From Elephas maximus indicus (Eukaryota > Chordata > Mammalia > Proboscidea > Elephantidae): a DNA stretch of 64,000 nt. Below, one piece after another: positions 20,003-32,800 of this stretch (its first letter is position 1; the number at the start of each line of letters is the position of its first letter). The stretch spans positions 76,896,001 to 76,960,000 of the forward strand of contig NC_064838.1 of NCBI RefSeq assembly GCF_024166365.1. Reading direction: 5' to 3'. A program made the position numbers and the translations under genes. The notes under the pieces were generated by a model. That model was not told the origin of the DNA, made no database searches, and saw only the letters and a list, made by a program, of their open reading frames with translations.

Positions 20003-23000
20003 ATGACAGCACTAAAAACTTATTTATCTATAATTACCCTGAATGTAAATGGACTAAATGCACCAATAAAGAGACAGAGAGTCACAGACTGGATAAAGAA
20101 ACACGATCCATCTATATGCTGCCTACAAGAGACACACCTTAGACTTAGAGACACAAACTAAAACTCAAAGGATGGAAAAAAGTATATCAAGCAAACAATA
20201 AGCAAAAAAGAAGAGGAGTAGCAATATTAATTTCTGACAAAATAGACTTTAGACTTAAATCCACCACAAAGGATAAAGAAGGACACTATATAATGATAAA
20301 AGGGACAATTGATCAGGAAGACATAACCATATTAAATATTTACGCACCCAATGACAGGGCTGCAAGATACATAAATCAAATTTTAACAGAATTGAAAAGC
20401 GAGATAGATACCTCCACAATTATAGTAGTAGACTTCAACACACCACTTTCAAAAAAGGACAGGACATCCAGTAAGAAGCTCAACAGAGACACGGAAGATC
20501 TAATTACAACAATCAACCAACTTGACCTCATTGACTTATACAGAACTCTCCACCCAACTGCTGCAAAATATACTTTTTTTTCTAGCGCACATGGAACATT
20601 CTCTAGAATAGACCACATATTAGGTCATAAAACAAACCTTTGCAGACTCCAAAACATCGAAATATTACAAAGCATCTTCTCAGACCACAAGGCAATAAAA
20701 CTAGAGATCAATAACAGAAAAACTAGGGAAAAGAAATCAAATACTTGGAAAATGAACAATACCCTCCTGAAAAAAGACTGGGTTATAGAAGACATCAAGG
20801 AGGGAATAAGGAAATTCATAGAAAGCAATGAGAATGAAAATACTTCCTATCAAAACCTCTGGGACACAGCAAAAGCAGTGCTCAGAGGCCAATTTATATC
20901 AATAAATGCACACATACAAAAAGAAGAAAGAGCCAAAATCAGAGAACTGTCCCTACAACTTGAACAAATAGAAAGTGAGCAACAAAAGAATCCATCAGGC
21001 ACCAGAAGAAAACAAATAATAAAAATTAGAGCTGAACTAAATGAATTAGAGAACAGAAAAACAATTGAAAGAATTAACAAAACCAAAAGGTGGTTCTTTG
21101 AAAAAATTAACAAAATTGATAAACCACTGGCTAGACTGACTAAAGAAATACAGGAAAGGAAACAAATAACCCGAATAAGAAATGAGAAGGACCACATCAC
21201 AACAGAACCAAATGAAATTAAAAGAATCATTTCAGATTATTATGAAAAATTGTACTCTAACAAATTTCAAAACCTAGAAGAAATGGATGAATTCCTAGAA
21301 AAACACTACCTACCTAAACTAACACATTCAGAAGTAGAACAACTAAATAGACCCATAACAAAAAAAGAGATTGAAACGGTAATCAAAAAACTCCCAACAA
21401 AAAAAGCCCTGGCACGGACGGCTTCACTGCAGAGTTGTACCAAACTTTCAGAGAAGAGTTAACACCACTACTACTAAAGGTATTCCAAAGCATAGAAAAT
21501 GACGGAATACTACCCAACTCATTCTATGAAGCCACCATCTCCCTGATACCAAAACCAGGTAAAGACGTTACAAAAAAAGAAAATTATAGACCTATATCCC
21601 TCATGAACATTGATGCAAAAATCCTCAACAAAATTCTAGCCAATAGAATCCAACAACACATCAAAAAAATAATTCACCCTGATCAAGTGGGATTTATACC
21701 AGGTATGCAAGGCTGGTTTAATATCAGAAAAACCATTAATGTAATCCATCACATAAATAAAGCAAAAGACAAAAACCACATGATCTTATCAATTGATGCA
21801 GAAAAGGCATTTGACAAAGTCCAACACCCATTCATGATAAAAACTCTTACCAAAATAGGAATTGAAGGAAAATTCCTCAACATAATAAAGGGCATCTATG
21901 CAAAGCCAACAGCCAATATCACTCTAAATGGAGAGAACCTGAAAGCATTTCCCTTGAGAACGGGAACCAGATAAGGATGCCCTTTATCACCGCTCTTATT
22001 CAACATTGTGCTAGAAGTCCTAGCCAGGGCAATTAGGCTAGACAAAGAAATAAAAGGTATCCGGATTGGCAAGGAAGAAGTAAAGTTATCACTATCTGCA
22101 GATGACATGATTATATACACAGAAAACCCTAAGGAATCCTCCAGAAAACTACTGAAACTAATAAAAGAGTTTGGCAGAGTCTCAGGTTATAAAATAAACA
22201 TAAAAATCACTTGGATTCCTCTACATCAACAAAAAGAACACCGAAGAGGAAATAACCAAATCAATACCATTCACAGTAGCCCCCAAGAAGATAAGATACT
22301 TAGGAATAAAAGACCTATACAAAGAAAACTACAGAGCTCTACTACAAGAAATTCAAAAGGACATACTTAAGTGGAAAAACATACCCTGCTCATGGATAGG
22401 AAGACTTAACATAGTAAAAATGTCTATTCTACCAAAAGCCATCTATACATTTAATGCACTTCCGATCCAAGTTCCAATGTCATATTTTAAGGGGATAGAG
22501 AAACAAATCACCAATTTCATATGGAAGGGAAAGAAGCCCCGGATAAGCAAAGCACTACTGAAAAAGAAGAAGAAAGTGGGAGGCCTCACCTTACCTGACT
22601 TCAGAACCTACTATACAGCCACAGTAGTCAAAACAGCCTGGTATTGGTAAAACAACAGACACATAGACCAATGGAACAGAATTGAGAACCCAGACATAGA
22701 TCCATCCACGTATGAGCAGCTGATATTTGACAAAGGACCAGTGTTAATTAACTGGGGAAAAGATAGCCTTTTTAACAAATGGTGCTGGCATAACTGGATA
22801 TCCATTTGCAAAAAAATGAAACAGGACCCATACCTCACACCATGCACAAAAACTAACTGCAAGTGGATCAAAGACCTAAACATAAAGACTAAAACGATAA
22901 AGATCATGGAAGAAAAAATTGGGATACCCTAGGAGCCCTAATACAAGGTATAAACAGAATACAAAACATTACTGAAAATGATGAAGAGAAACCCGATAAC

Positions 23001-23792
23001 TGGGAGCTCCTAAAAATCAAACACCTATGCTCATCTAAAGACTTCTCCAAAAGAGTAAAAAGACCACCTACAGACTGGGAAAGAATTTTCAGCTATGACA
23101 TCTCTGACCAGCGCCTGATCTCTAAAATCTACATGATTCTGTCAAAACTCAACCACAAAAAGACAAACAACCCAATCAAGAAGTGGGCAAAGGATATGAA
23201 CACACATTTCACTAAAGAAGATATTCAGGCAGCCAACAGATACATGAGAAAATGCTCTCGATCATTAGCCATTAGAGAAATGCAAATTAAAACTACGATG
23301 AGATTCCATCTCACACCAGCAAGGCTGGCATTAATCCAAAAAGCACAAAATAATAAATGTTGGAGAGGCTGCGGAGAGATTGGAACTCTCATACACTGCT
23401 GGTGGGAATGTCAAATGGTACAACCACTTTGGAAGTCCATCTGGTGTTATCTTAAACAGTTAGAAATAGAACTACCATACAACCCAGAAATCCCACTCCT
23501 CGGAATATACCCAAGAGAAATAAGAGCCTTCACACAAACAGATATATGCACACCCATGTTTATTACAGCTCTGTTTACAATAGCAAAAAGCTGGAAGCAA
23601 CCAAGGTGTCCATCAACGGATGAATGGGTAAATAAATTGTGGTATATTCACACAATGGAATACTACACATCGATAAAGAACAGTGACGAATCTGTGAAAC
23701 ATTTCATAACATGGAGGAACCTGGAAGGCTTTATGCTGAGCGAAATTAGTCAGAGGCAAAAGGACAAATATTGTATAAGACCACTATTATAA
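20003..23792 (+). pseudogene. L1 ORF2p (endonuclease and reverse transcriptase), broken
   Basis: Order of parts: endonuclease ('LNVNGLNAPIKRQRVTDWIK', 'QETHL', 'SRIDHILGHK', 'SDHKAIKLEI'), reverse transcriptase ('[20 protein letters not shown]', '[14 protein letters not shown]', 'ADDMIIY' preceded by Ser where Phe is usual) and the Cys-rich end '[20 protein letters not shown]'. Lesions: 1-bp losses near 20150, in the A-run 21399-21405 and near 22928; a shift near 22203-22212; TAA at 21972-21974 (Gln expected before GCPLSP) and TAA at 22648-22650 (Tyr expected). Total length, about 1,263 codons, is near the family norm of about 1,275. It is not functional. Confidence 0.93.
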
Positions 23793-23845
23793 GATCTTGA
23801 GAAATAGTAAACCTGAGAAGAACACATACTTTTGTGGTTACTAGG

Positions 23846-23876
23846 GGGGGAGGGAGGGAGGGTGGGAGAGGGTTTT
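23846..23876 (+). other. G-rich tract in young L1 3' UTR
   Basis: Runs of G (seven Gs, then repeated 'gggagggagggtggga') form a polypurine stretch that fits a G-quadruplex motif. Mammalian L1 3' UTRs commonly carry such a tract. The folding was not tested. Confidence 0.75.
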
Positions 23877-24792
23877 TTATTGATTAATCAGTAGATAAGA
23901 ACTGCTTTAGGTGAAGGGAAAGACAACACTCAATACATGGAAGGTCAGCTCAATTGGACTGGACCAAAAGCAAAGAAGTTTCCGGGATAAAATGAATGCT
24001 TCAAAGCTCAGCGGAGCAAGCGCGGGGGTCTGGGGAACATGGTTTGCGGGGACTTCTAAGTCAATTGGCAAAATAATTCTATTATGAAATCATTCTGCAT
24101 CCCACTTTGAAATGTGGCGTCTGGGGTCTTAAATGCTAACAAGCGGCCATCTAAGATGCAGCAATTGGTCTCAACCCTCCTGGAACAAAGGAAAATGAAG
24201 AACACCAAGGCCAAACGACAACTAAGAGCCCAAGAGACAGAAAGGGCCACATGAACCAGAGACCTACATCATCCTGAGACCAGAAGAACTAGTTGGTGCC
24301 CGGTCACAATCGATGACTGCCCTGACAGGGAGCACAGCAGAGGACCCCTGAGGGAGCAGGAGATCAGTGGGATACAGACCCCAAATTCTCATAAAAAGAC
24401 CAAACTTAATGGTCTGACTGAGACTGGAGGAATCCCGGCGGCCATGCTCCCCAGACCTTCAGTTGACACAGGACAGGAACCATCCCCGAAGACAACTCAT
24501 CAGAAATGAAAGGGACTGGTTAGCGGGTGGGAGAGAGACGCTGATGAAGAGTGAGCTAATGATATCAGGTGGACACTCGAGATTGTGTTGGCAACTCTTG
24601 TCTGGAGGGGGGATGGGAGGATAGAGAGAGAGGGAAGCCGGCAAAATTGTCAAGAAAGGAGAGACTGAAAGGGCTGACTCAAGAGGGGGAGAGCAAGTGG
24701 GAGTAGGGAGTGAGATGTATGTAAACTTATATGTGACAGACTGATTGGATTTGTAAACGTTCACTTGAAGCTTAATAAAAGTTATTTAAAAA

Positions 24793-24807
24793 AAAAAAGA
24801 GCAGGAG
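24793..24807 (+). repeat. Target-site duplication, right copy, of the young L1
   Basis: A second exact 'aaaaaagagcaggag'. It overlaps the end of the poly(A) tail and leads straight back into L1-D ORF2 ('tggcaatattaatttctgac'). Confidence 0.95.
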
Positions 24808-25152
24808 TGGCAATATTAATTTCTGACAAAATAGACTTTAAAATTAAATCGACCACAAAAGATAAGGAAGAACGCTATATAATTATTAAAGGAACAATAT
24901 ACCGAGAAGATATAACTATATTAAATATTTATACACGAAGTAAGAGGGATGCAAGATAAATAAAACAAACTCTATCAGCTTTGAAAAGTGAGAGAGACAG
25001 CTCCACAATAATAGTAGAAGACTTCAACACACCACTTTTGGTGAAGGACAGGACACCCAGAAAGAAGCTCAGTAAAGACACGGAAGATCTAAATGCCACA
25101 ATCAACCAACTTGACATCATAGACATACAGAACACTCCACCCAATAGCAACT
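24808..25152 (+). pseudogene. L1-D ORF2 continued (endonuclease), cut off at the OR junction
   Basis: It continues the L1-D frame: 'VAILISDKIDFKIKSTTKDK', 'EERYIIIKGTIYREDITILN', then after a stop and shift 'IIVEDFNTPLLVKDR' with the catalytic Asp region and 'TINQLDII'. It stops after 'cactccacccaatagcaac', where the young L1 would go on through the rest of ORF2. The next bases are the 3' intron end and leader of the second OR. Confidence 0.85.
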
Positions 25153-25189
25153 TCTAGGATTGGCTTTCAGATTTTGACAAACAGAAGCC

Positions 25190-26130
25190 ATGTTGTTGTC
25201 AGAGTGTAATAAAAGTGGTGTCACATTCACCCTTTTGGGCTTCTCAGATTACCCAGAAGTACAGGTACCCCTCTTCTTTGTATTTCTGACCATCTACAGT
25301 GTTTCTGTTGTAGGGAATATTGGGATGATTGTAATCATCAAAATTAACCCCAAACTGCACACCCCCACATACTTTTTCCTCAGCCACCTCTCATTTGTGG
25401 ATTTCTGCTATTCCTCCATTGTTGCTCCCAAGATGCTGGAGAACCTAGTTGTTGAAGACAGAACCATTTCACTTTTAGGATGTGTATTGCAGTTCTTTCT
25501 CTTTGGTACCTTTGTAGTGACTGAATCCTTTTTATTATCAGTAATGGCCTATGACCGCTTTGTGGCCATTTGCAACCCTCTGCTCTACACTGTTGCCATG
25601 TCCCGGAGACTCTGTTCTATGCTGGTGTTGGGATCATACGCATGGGGAGTAGTGTGTTCCTTGGTAAACACATGCTCTACTTTCAAATTATCTTTTCGTG
25701 GTTTCAACACAGTCAATCACTTCTTCTGTGAGCTCTCCTCAGTTCTCACTCTTTCTTGCTCTGATACTTCTCTCACCCAGTTACTGCTTTTTATCTTTGT
25801 CACTTTGAATGATGTGATCACATTACTCATCATTCTCACCTCTTACGTGTTTATTGTTGCCACCATCTTGAAAATGCGTTCAGCCAGCGGTCGTCTAAGG
25901 CATTTTCTACTTGTGCATCTCATCTGACTGCCATCACCCTCTTCCATGGCACCATCCTCTTCCTCTACTGTGTGCCCAACTCAAAAAACTCCAGATACAC
26001 CTTCAAAGTAGCCTCTGTGTTTTACACAGTGGTGATCCCTATGTTGAATCCCTTGATCTACAGCCTGAGGAATAAGGATGTCAAGAATACATTCAGCAGG
26101 ATAAAGGATATTAAATTCTTTTTTCGTTAA
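25190..26130 (+). pseudogene. Olfactory receptor OR5D-like pseudogene, 1-bp frameshift
   Basis: An ATG start ('[20 protein letters not shown]') opens a frame that matches the other copies through TM1-TM5, including '[15 protein letters not shown]', 'NHFFCELSS' and 'SCSDTS'. One base is missing in 25891-25897 (cgtctaagg where the others have cgtcgtaagg), so '[16 protein letters not shown]' becomes '[15 protein letters not shown]' and stops. The true frame resumes downstream to '[19 protein letters not shown]' and TAA at 26128-26130. Total 941 nt against 942 expected. 'HTPTYFF' replaces the usual 'HTPMYFF'. L1-D abuts it about 35 bp upstream, so its promoter and first exon are absent, and the AATAAA after it reads AATGAA. 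It is silent by several routes. Confidence 0.95.
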
Positions 26131-29100
26131 ACATAGTATTTCAGTAGTATTTTTCCCTAACTGTAAATGAAGTTTGTCCAAAAAGCTTGTTTCTGAAGAT
26201 ATCTTTAAAAATTATAAGTAATATTGCATAGTAGTAAGGATATGGATTTTTGGCTCAAAGTGACTAAACTTGGGTTTGTCTTGTAATTGTAAGAAAAGAC
26301 CATAGTCTCTTTCATTTTTAGTTTAAAGTCTACGAAAATGTGATACCATGAGATAGCTCATTATCTGATAAAGACCAAAAGATAATACAGATATCATGCG
26401 AAGCACCTTTCGTTACCCGAAAAAAAAACTAATTCTATCCCTCTGTCTTATAAGATAAATGGAGTATAGTAGGTTGTCAAGAAACACACTTTTTTTGCAT
26501 ATGTATATATATATGTATATATATATACACAAATGGAATTAAAGATAAGACATGCCTTCAAGGAATGCATACTCTCTATTGCTGGAGCAATAAAGTGGCT
26601 ATCGCATAAGACAAACTATAATAATTATCCTAAAAGGTTTGAAGCAAGGAACAATTCAAATGAATTTTGGGACATTTGACATATGTCATCATAAAAGAGA
26701 TATCATTTGATGATGGCCTGGAAAATGGGCAGGATTTTAGGACACACATTTCGGTGAAGAAGGTATTTTATTCAGGACAGACTAGAATGAACAAACTCAA
26801 GGAAATGGGAATGTAGCACTGCGTCCACCAATTTTTATTGAGTGCGTACTGTATGTGTATGTCTGTGTGTGCATCTGTGTGTATGTGTGTATGTGGTATC
26901 CTATATTCATGAATGCTAAGCTGAATAAGTGAGGTCTATAACCTGAACATGTTTTCAAAAGAGCTCCAACATGACTGAATGATAGTTTTGATAGGCTTAG
27001 AAATGTATCTCAGAAAATAAGAATATGCAAAAAATAGAGACAATGAGTACATGACCTGTTTCATGCTATTGTTTTGCCCACTTAACCATCGCAAGTGTTA
27101 TATATACTTTATTAATTATTTTGTTTACTTATACATATATATATTTGGAACATGAGCATAATTAGTAAATGTTTGTCAACAGGACTCCCATCCAGCATAG
27201 AAAAATCCAAAAAAATTATTTGAATTTGCCAAATGTGTTACACAGAAATGTTCACCTAAACTTATTCAAAATAAAATGAAATGCAAGCTGTCATTTGAAA
27301 CTAGACATAACAACTCTATCTTTTTGACTCACTTGTACATCCTTCTCTTTTCTCTACTCAATATGTCTGGATTAAATTTCAAATAAAACAAAAATATAGT
27401 GGAAGAATTAATTTGCCAGGTGCTTTTTAGTGAGGGAGAAAAAATAATTTGTAGAACAATTTTATATGACCAAAGAAATTATTTGAAAGAGTCCTATGAC
27501 TTTAAACCTATGATCATTATTCTACTTTTTAACTTTCAGTTCTATACTGTCACTGTCAGGTGGAATCCATTGGATGTCAGTGGTTTTTTTAATGCATTAG
27601 TTGATAAAGAATGAATTAAACAGTCATTGTACATGCAGATATAAAGACTGTCTTAGTAGTTGAGTGTCTGATGAGGTAATGGTTTTTCATTTATTTAACT
27701 TCTGTTTCTCTGGGTATTTACAAATTTAGCTTTCACTACATATCTGACACTTACATAATGTATAATTTTCTTTGGTCTTAGGAAATAACTGGTATTTATC
27801 TTAGATTGAATCAATGATGGGTAATCAATCCCTTTATATGGAGAACTTTCCCTTCTCTCCTGTTGTGCGAAGTGATAACCTCATTTTGTGGTTGAAGTGA
27901 CAGCCGATTTAGCTTTTACTCTGATGCAATTGACACACATTCAGTTGAATTAACTTGGCTACGGTTGAAAAACCATTTGTTGACAGAATTGGAGCAATCA
28001 TGTCAGAACCCAGCCACACCGCCAAACACCTTTTATAGTAATTACTTTCATACAATCTCATGTTCTTTCATTCTCAAATTGTGACTCCTGGTTCTTTATG
28101 GCAGATCTCTTTGCCTGTAAGTTGAACTTAATATGTAAGAGTAGTTTTCAAAATTTGTGCCCATATACTATTAAATTAGTTTTGTAAATGTATATAGACC
28201 CCAGGAATTGAATTTGACATATAAAATAATTCATCATAAGCTTAAATATCAGAAAGAAGTATCATCTCCATTATACTTTATAATTCATTCAAACTATGAA
28301 CAAGATCATTTTGAACAATCAGATTTACATTTTTCCTTCTTCTCCTGAAGTCATATTTCAATTTAACTTTCCTCATAGATACGGGCATTTTATGAATCAC
28401 ATTCTTATTTTTAATTTCTTATAGTGCATTTAGTGTTATTGAAAGTTCTCTTTCGATTGTTTTATAATAATACAATAATAATTACACTATTGAGTTGTAA
28501 TTGAATTGCAAATTTAGATAAAAATATAATTAATCAGAATTGAAAAAATATCATTGGGAATATTTGTTTTCATCAGAATACTTTTGATTTTTAATTTAGG
28601 TTTATTAATGTATCCATGAAAGAATAAAACTTACCTAAAAAAAAAAAAAAAAACTTACCTAGAAGTCAATAAATTCAGCCTCAATTCTGTTTCTATTTTT
28701 TAATAGCTGAAAATGTTAAGATAATTTGGTCACATTAAAAGTAAACGGGATCTTTACTGGAGGGGGGATGGGAAGATAGAGAGAGAGGGAAGATGGCAAA
28801 ATTGGCACGAAATGAGAGACTGAAAGGGCTGACTCAATAGGGGGAGAGCAAGTGGGAGAAGGGAGTAAGATGTATGTAAACCTACATGTGACAGACTGAT
28901 TGGAATGGTAAATGTTCACTTGAAGCTTAATAAAAATTAAAAAAAAAAAAAGTAAACGGGAATAGAAACTGTTGAAAATTGTGTTGTAATTGAATTGAGC
29001 AATTACACTCAATTCTTTCAACTCTATCCAAGTTATGTGCCAATTTCTCACGTTCATCTTTCATCAAAGTATTTTTTGAAATGCGTGAAACATAAGTAGA

Positions 29101-29164
29101 TTGCGTTCCAAATTTTGTTGTAAGCTAATATTTTGGAAACAACTTTTCCTTCACAAAGATTTGC
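26131..29164. other. Unit 2 downstream block (no gene)
   Basis: It aligns with 43160-45954: 'ggattttaggacacacattt', 'gaacatgttttcaaaagagc', 'caactctttcaactctatcc' and many others. A TA-rich tract lies at 26500-26528. Short open frames such as 27399-27614 resemble nothing and are not open in the unit 3 counterpart. An L1 tail is inserted at 28751. Confidence 0.75.
28737..28961 (+). mobile_element. Very short L1 3' end with 14-bp target duplication, unit 2 only
   Basis: The insert at 28751-28947 is the last 197 bp of the young-type L1 ('ggaggggggatggga', 'gagagactgaaagggctgac', 'gtgacagactgattgga', AATAAA-like end and A-run). It is flanked by 'aaaagtaaacggga' at 28737-28750 and 28948-28961. 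The same place in unit 3 (about 45750, 'attaaaaactgggatag') is empty, so it inserted after units 2 and 3 split. Confidence 0.95.
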
Positions 29165-29670
29165 TACTCATTATGGTGGACTGAAAACATAGCCCCAAAT
29201 CTCCAAGCCTTCCAGTACACTTTGCAGCTCTACACACCGAGTGGTTGAATCAATTTGACCGATCCTTGAATGTAGTTTACAGTTTACTCTTGAGAATTGT
29301 TTTGGCTAACAGAGGTGACAAAAGTGACATTGAGTCCAGCTCCAAGACTTTGAGAGGCTTTGATGCTTTTGCACACTCTCTTGAAACAATGTGAAACTGC
29401 CATATGAAAAAAAAAAAAAGAGACTAGAATATTGGCTAATGGGAGAAACATAGCCCAGTTATCCTGTTCTTCAATCATACCAGCTAATGTCTAGCCCACC
29501 GCCAGACTTGAGAATGAGACCCTCTTAAATCAACTGACCTGATGGCTTTTCCCATAAGGTAAGCCAAGATCAGCCAAGCATAGATGACATCAGCAGAACT
29601 GCCCACCTGACCCATGCAATTGTGAGAAAAAACAAATGGTGGTTGTTTTAATAAATACATTTTTTGAGAG
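29165..29670 (-). repeat. LTR-like relic (ERVL/MaLR type, tentative), unit 2
   Basis: A moderately conserved non-coding repeat ending in 'ttgttttaataaatac', which resembles the AATAAA end of MaLR-type LTRs. Copies stand at the same place in units 1 and 3. It is an old, degraded fossil with no coding content. The strand and the family are uncertain. Confidence 0.4.
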
Positions 29671-29849
29671 GTTTTTCCATGGGAAAGGGACCCAAAATAC
29701 TTGGCACAGCCATTCCTAGGGCTACACAACTCACTGTGAGAAGCACAGTTGAAGATTTGCCAAGATTTGCCAGCCTGACCACCTAGGGAGAGATAAACTT
29801 AGATATCTGGGCACCATCTCGGAATTGTATCTTCCTTTTTTTTTTTTAA

Positions 29850-32800
29850 TTTAGTTTTTGTTCATAGTTTATACAGCAAGTCAAGTTCCCAGGTGACTAT
29901 TTCCACACAAATTTTTTTAGTGACATTAATTACACTTATTACAATGTGTTGACATTCCCTTTAATTGTGTTATGTTTGTTACAAACCCATTACTCTAGTT
30001 TCCCTGCCCCATTATCTTCTCATCTTTGCTTTTGTGTAATTGTTGACCATTAGTTCTCATACTGATGGTTTTTCTGTAGAGCACTGATCTTATGGGTAAT
30101 AACCTTTATTTTGTGTGCCTCTCTACTATTTTCTTATATGGTGATGCCAAGGTGCAAGCTTGGTTATATGTTTAAAGAGTGTCTCGGGGTTACAATCTCA
30201 GGGAGTTCTTTGTTCTCTTATGTTCCAGTTTGTCTGGATTTTTAAATAAGAGTTTGTGTTATGCTCCACATTTTTCTCCAACTCCATCCAGAATCATCTT
30301 TTTTTGACCCTGTTCGATGTTGGTAGCTGGGCACCATGTACTTCCTCAAGTCCCGGGGGTAAATGAAGTCATAGTTCCTGTAGACGTGTTTCTTCCCTGA
30401 GGTTTTGGATGGCTTCTTAGTGTTTTGCTCCTGCAGAGTAGAAACCCGTGGTTCTGTCTTAGATGGCTGCTCACAAGCTTTCAAGGCCTCAGATACTACT
30501 CACTTCACTAGGATGAAGATTACGATTTTTGTAAACTATGTTATGCCAGTTTACTGAATTGTCCCACGAGACTATTGTGTTAAGCTTTAAATCCAGAAAA
30601 CCAGTCTTGGAAGGAGTTTGCTTATGTCTGTGAGGTACTTATATTTTAGGAGTCAATGAATGTATTTGACAGCACTCACATATCTGTATTTACACATACC
30701 TTTTTACTTCTTTCTGTTCTCATCTACACACACAGCTCTATCTACCCAAATGCCAATATGATTATATGCACCCACATGTGCTCAAACACTGATTTTTACT
30801 TTGGTTCTGCTGTGCTCACTACATTCACATTTGGTGCCACACTTCCTATCACCAAAAAAAAAAGTGTCAAGTCTCTATGATCTAAATTGTACATTCCCCT
30901 CCCCCCACCTTTCCTTGGTAACCACCAATGAACATTAGTCTCTCTCTGTGTATATTCTTGTCCTCTTGTAAAATAGGGATCATAAGATATTTGTTCTTAT
31001 TTGCTTGGCTTATTTCAGTTAGCTTCATTCCCTCCGTGGCCACCCATGCTATAATACGTTTTGCAAGTCATCATCGTTCTTTATGGTTACATAGTATTCC
31101 ATTGTCTATATGTGCCACAATTTGCTCTTCCATTCATTCTTTGATGGGCACTTCAGTTGTTTCCACTTATTTGCTATTGTTAATAAGGCAGCAATGAATA
31201 TAAGTATGTATATGTCTGTTCGTGTCATCATCTTCAGGCATCTAGGGTATGTATCTAGAAGTTGGATTGCTGGATCAGAGAGCAGTTCTATTCCTATTTT
31301 TTAGAGAAAGTGCTATACCATTTTCCATCATGTATGTAGCGTTCTACACCAGCAATGGCCAATAGTTCCAATCTTCCCACATCCTTGCCAATGCATACTA
31401 TTCTCTTTCTTTGTATTTATTTATTTAATCAGTTCCATTTTGGCCAGGGTAAGATGAATTCTCATTGTGGTTTTGATTTTTATGTCTCTAAGGTCTAATG
31501 ATTGTGGACATCTTTTCATATGTTTGACTGTTTGGGTAACCTCTTTGGTTAAGGTTCTGTCCATGTCCTTTGCCCATTCTGTGATTGGGTTGTTTTTTTT
31601 ATCTGCTGGTGAGTTTTTGCAGCTTTCCATATATTTTAGACATTAGACCTTTATCAGGTTATTGGTTTCCAAAGATTTTTTCCAGTCATAGGCTGTCTAT
31701 GTACTCTTTTATAAAGCCTTTTGAAGAGCACACTTTTTTTTAATAAGCTCTCAATCATCTGTTTTTTTTTCTATTAGTACATTGTTATAATGTTTGTAAT
31801 CTTATCATTACAATCAGTTACATCCCATAGTTTTCTTCCTTTGAAGACTTCCAAAAATTCTATGGTTTAATGTTTAACATTTAGATCTTTAATGCATTTT
31901 GAGTTAATTTTACATGTGGTGTGAGGAGTGGATCCTGTTTCATTTTTCTGCAGGTGAATATCCAGTTTTGACAGCTCCAGTTATTAAAGAAACAGTTTCT
32001 ACCCCATTGAATGGACTTTGACCTCTTGTTGAAAATCAGTTATCCTTAAATGGCTGGGTTTAAATCTGAGTTCTTAATTCTACTCTATTGATCTATGTGA
32101 ATTGAACCAATACTAGGCTTTTTCCATTACAGTACTGTATAGCATCTTTTGATATTAGGGAGTGTGAGACCTCCTACTTTGTTCTTTTTCTACACTATTG
32201 CTTTGACTATTTGCAGTTTATTTCCTTTCCGTATGAAGTTAGCTATTGGTTATTCCATTTAAGTGAAGAATGGTGTTGGGATTTGTATCAGGATTCCATC
32301 GTATCCATAGGTCATTTTAGGTAGAATTGACATTTTCATTGTATTAAGTCTTCCAAAACATGAGAGTGAGTTTTCTTTCCATTTTTATAGGACTTTGCAG
32401 TCCATTGTAATAGTGTTTTGTAATTATCACTGTATAACTCTTCTATGTTTTTAGTTAGGTTAATTCCTAGGTATTTTATCAAGTTGGGGCTATTGTAAAT
32501 GGTATTCTCTTGATTTATTTTTTAGTCTTCATTAGTGTAAAGGAGCCCAACTTATTGATTTATTTTTTGTTAATCTTGTACACTGCAACGTTGCTAAATT
32601 CTTCTATTAGTTTCAGCACTTTTCCTGTGGAATCTTTAAGGTCTTGTATGTATAGATCATGTCATCTGCAAATAGAGAGCTTTTTCCTTTTTTCTTTCTG
32701 ATTTGAGCACCTTTTATTTCTCTTTCTTTTCTTATTGCTCTGGCTAGAATTTCCAGTACAATGGTGTTTCAGAGTGGTGGTAATGGTAATCTTGTCTCAT

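Larger units (their letters stand above)
18102..24792 (+). mobile_element. Full-length young L1 nested in L1-D
   Basis: The 6,691-bp insert runs from a 5' end 'aggagaggcggagccaagat' to an A-run, between perfect 15-bp target duplications. Parts: 5' UTR 18102-18525, ORF1 18526-19539, spacer 19540-20002, ORF2 20003-23792, 3' UTR 23793-24780 with AATAAA at 24774-24779 and poly(A). ORF1 is intact. ORF2 carries at least six lesions. An exact target duplication and an intact ORF1 suggest recent insertion, yet the element cannot move itself. Confidence 0.95.

Noticed and set aside
22611-22907. Reverse-strand open frames inside the young L1 (also 20376-21230)
   Set aside because: They are shadows of ORF2 in A-rich sense sequence and hold no independent protein motif.
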